Origin: Halomonas sp.
Lineage (GTDB): Bacteria; Pseudomonadota; Gammaproteobacteria; Pseudomonadales; Oleiphilaceae
NCBI GenBank assembly: GCA_007135745.1
Contig: SLIH01000460.1
Location: 1 to 12,631 of the forward strand
DNA length: 12,631 bases
Direction of reading: 5' to 3'
The notes under the pieces were generated by a model. The model had not been told where the DNA came from. It saw only the letters and a list, made by a program, of their open reading frames with translations, and ran no database searches. A program made the position numbers and the translations under genes. This document shows, piece after piece, positions 12,515 through 12,631 of the stretch. Numbering within the stretch: position 1 is the first letter of the stretch; the number at the start of each line of letters is the position of its first letter.

Positions 12515-12631
12515 TCAACAGCCCGCGTGGGTTTCCCCCACCGCCATAAGCCGTCGCCTGAGGGACGTGCGGGCGGCCATGAATCGCCTGGGCGGCTCAT
12601 CCATGGGCTCGGTGGTCAACCGGATGGTGCC
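12515..12631 (-). CDS. Possible 3' end of a convergent gene (truncated by the window edge)
   Basis: On the minus strand one frame stays open from the right edge to a TGA whose complement is at 12515-12517, directly abutting the rnb stop. It gives 38 residues ending in a basic, Arg-rich segment (RTSLRRRLMAVGETHAGC). About 33 of 39 codons end in G or C, as in the neighbouring genes. A competing plus-strand frame with an ATG at 12579 is open to the edge as well but has no ribosome site. The protein is not recognisable. Confidence 0.35.
   Translation of the reverse strand, partial: GTIRLTTEPMDEPPRRFMAARTSLRRRLMAVGETHAGC

Noticed and set aside
12527..12541. GTGGG-tttcc-CCCAC hairpin after rnb as a terminator
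   Set aside because: The stem is 5 bp, no T-tract follows, and it lies inside a possible convergent coding region.

Overview
The window looks like chromosomal DNA of a GC-rich gammaproteobacterium, probably in the Pseudomonas / Marinobacter / Halomonas range. This rests on zur-znuC-znuB gene order, a cbpA-cbpM pair, a folE-folX pair resembling the pseudomonad arrangement, an RNase II of near-E. coli length, and GC-rich third codon positions. No tRNA, rRNA, insertion sequence, phage gene or CRISPR array is visible, and the region is densely packed with short gaps.

Layout, left to right: (1) the 3' end of an unidentified + strand gene (2-211). (2) A zinc uptake operon zur-znuC-znuB (280-2331), whose genes overlap, with a perfect Zur operator (265-277) two bases before the zur start. 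znuA is not here. (3) A membrane-anchored sensor ending in a PAS domain with no output domain (2406-3707). (4) The J-domain co-chaperone cbpA and its modulator cbpM (3781-5064). (5) On the minus strand, a likely three-gene operon read from 7404 down to 5081: an alpha/beta hydrolase resembling animal MEST/PEG1, a patatin-like lipase, and a small protein with two CDGSH iron-sulfur motifs. A perfect TyrR/PhhR-type operator (7441-7458) lies just upstream. (6) An intergenic region rich in inverted repeats, then a 60-aa helical protein of unknown function (7686-7868). (7) folE-folX (8113-9064), the first steps toward tetrahydromonapterin. (8) A DUF502 membrane protein (9169-9864). (9) A membrane-anchored DUF411 protein with its own promoter and a leader hairpin (9888-10486). 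(10) rnb, RNase II (10559-12514), and possibly the end of a convergent gene at the right edge.

The most novel candidate is the minus-strand operon. It couples an Asp-nucleophile hydrolase, a Ser/Asp patatin lipase and a dual-CDGSH [2Fe-2S] protein, apparently under an aromatic-amino-acid regulator (TyrR/PhhR). folE-folX, which lead to the pterin used by bacterial phenylalanine hydroxylase, lie about 0.7 kb away. A lipid or aromatic ester turnover role is inference; the domains and the operator are directly visible. The second notable point is the compressed zur control region, where a -10-like hexamer, the Zur operator and the start codon fall within about 20 bases, suggesting a leaderless, autoregulated transcript.
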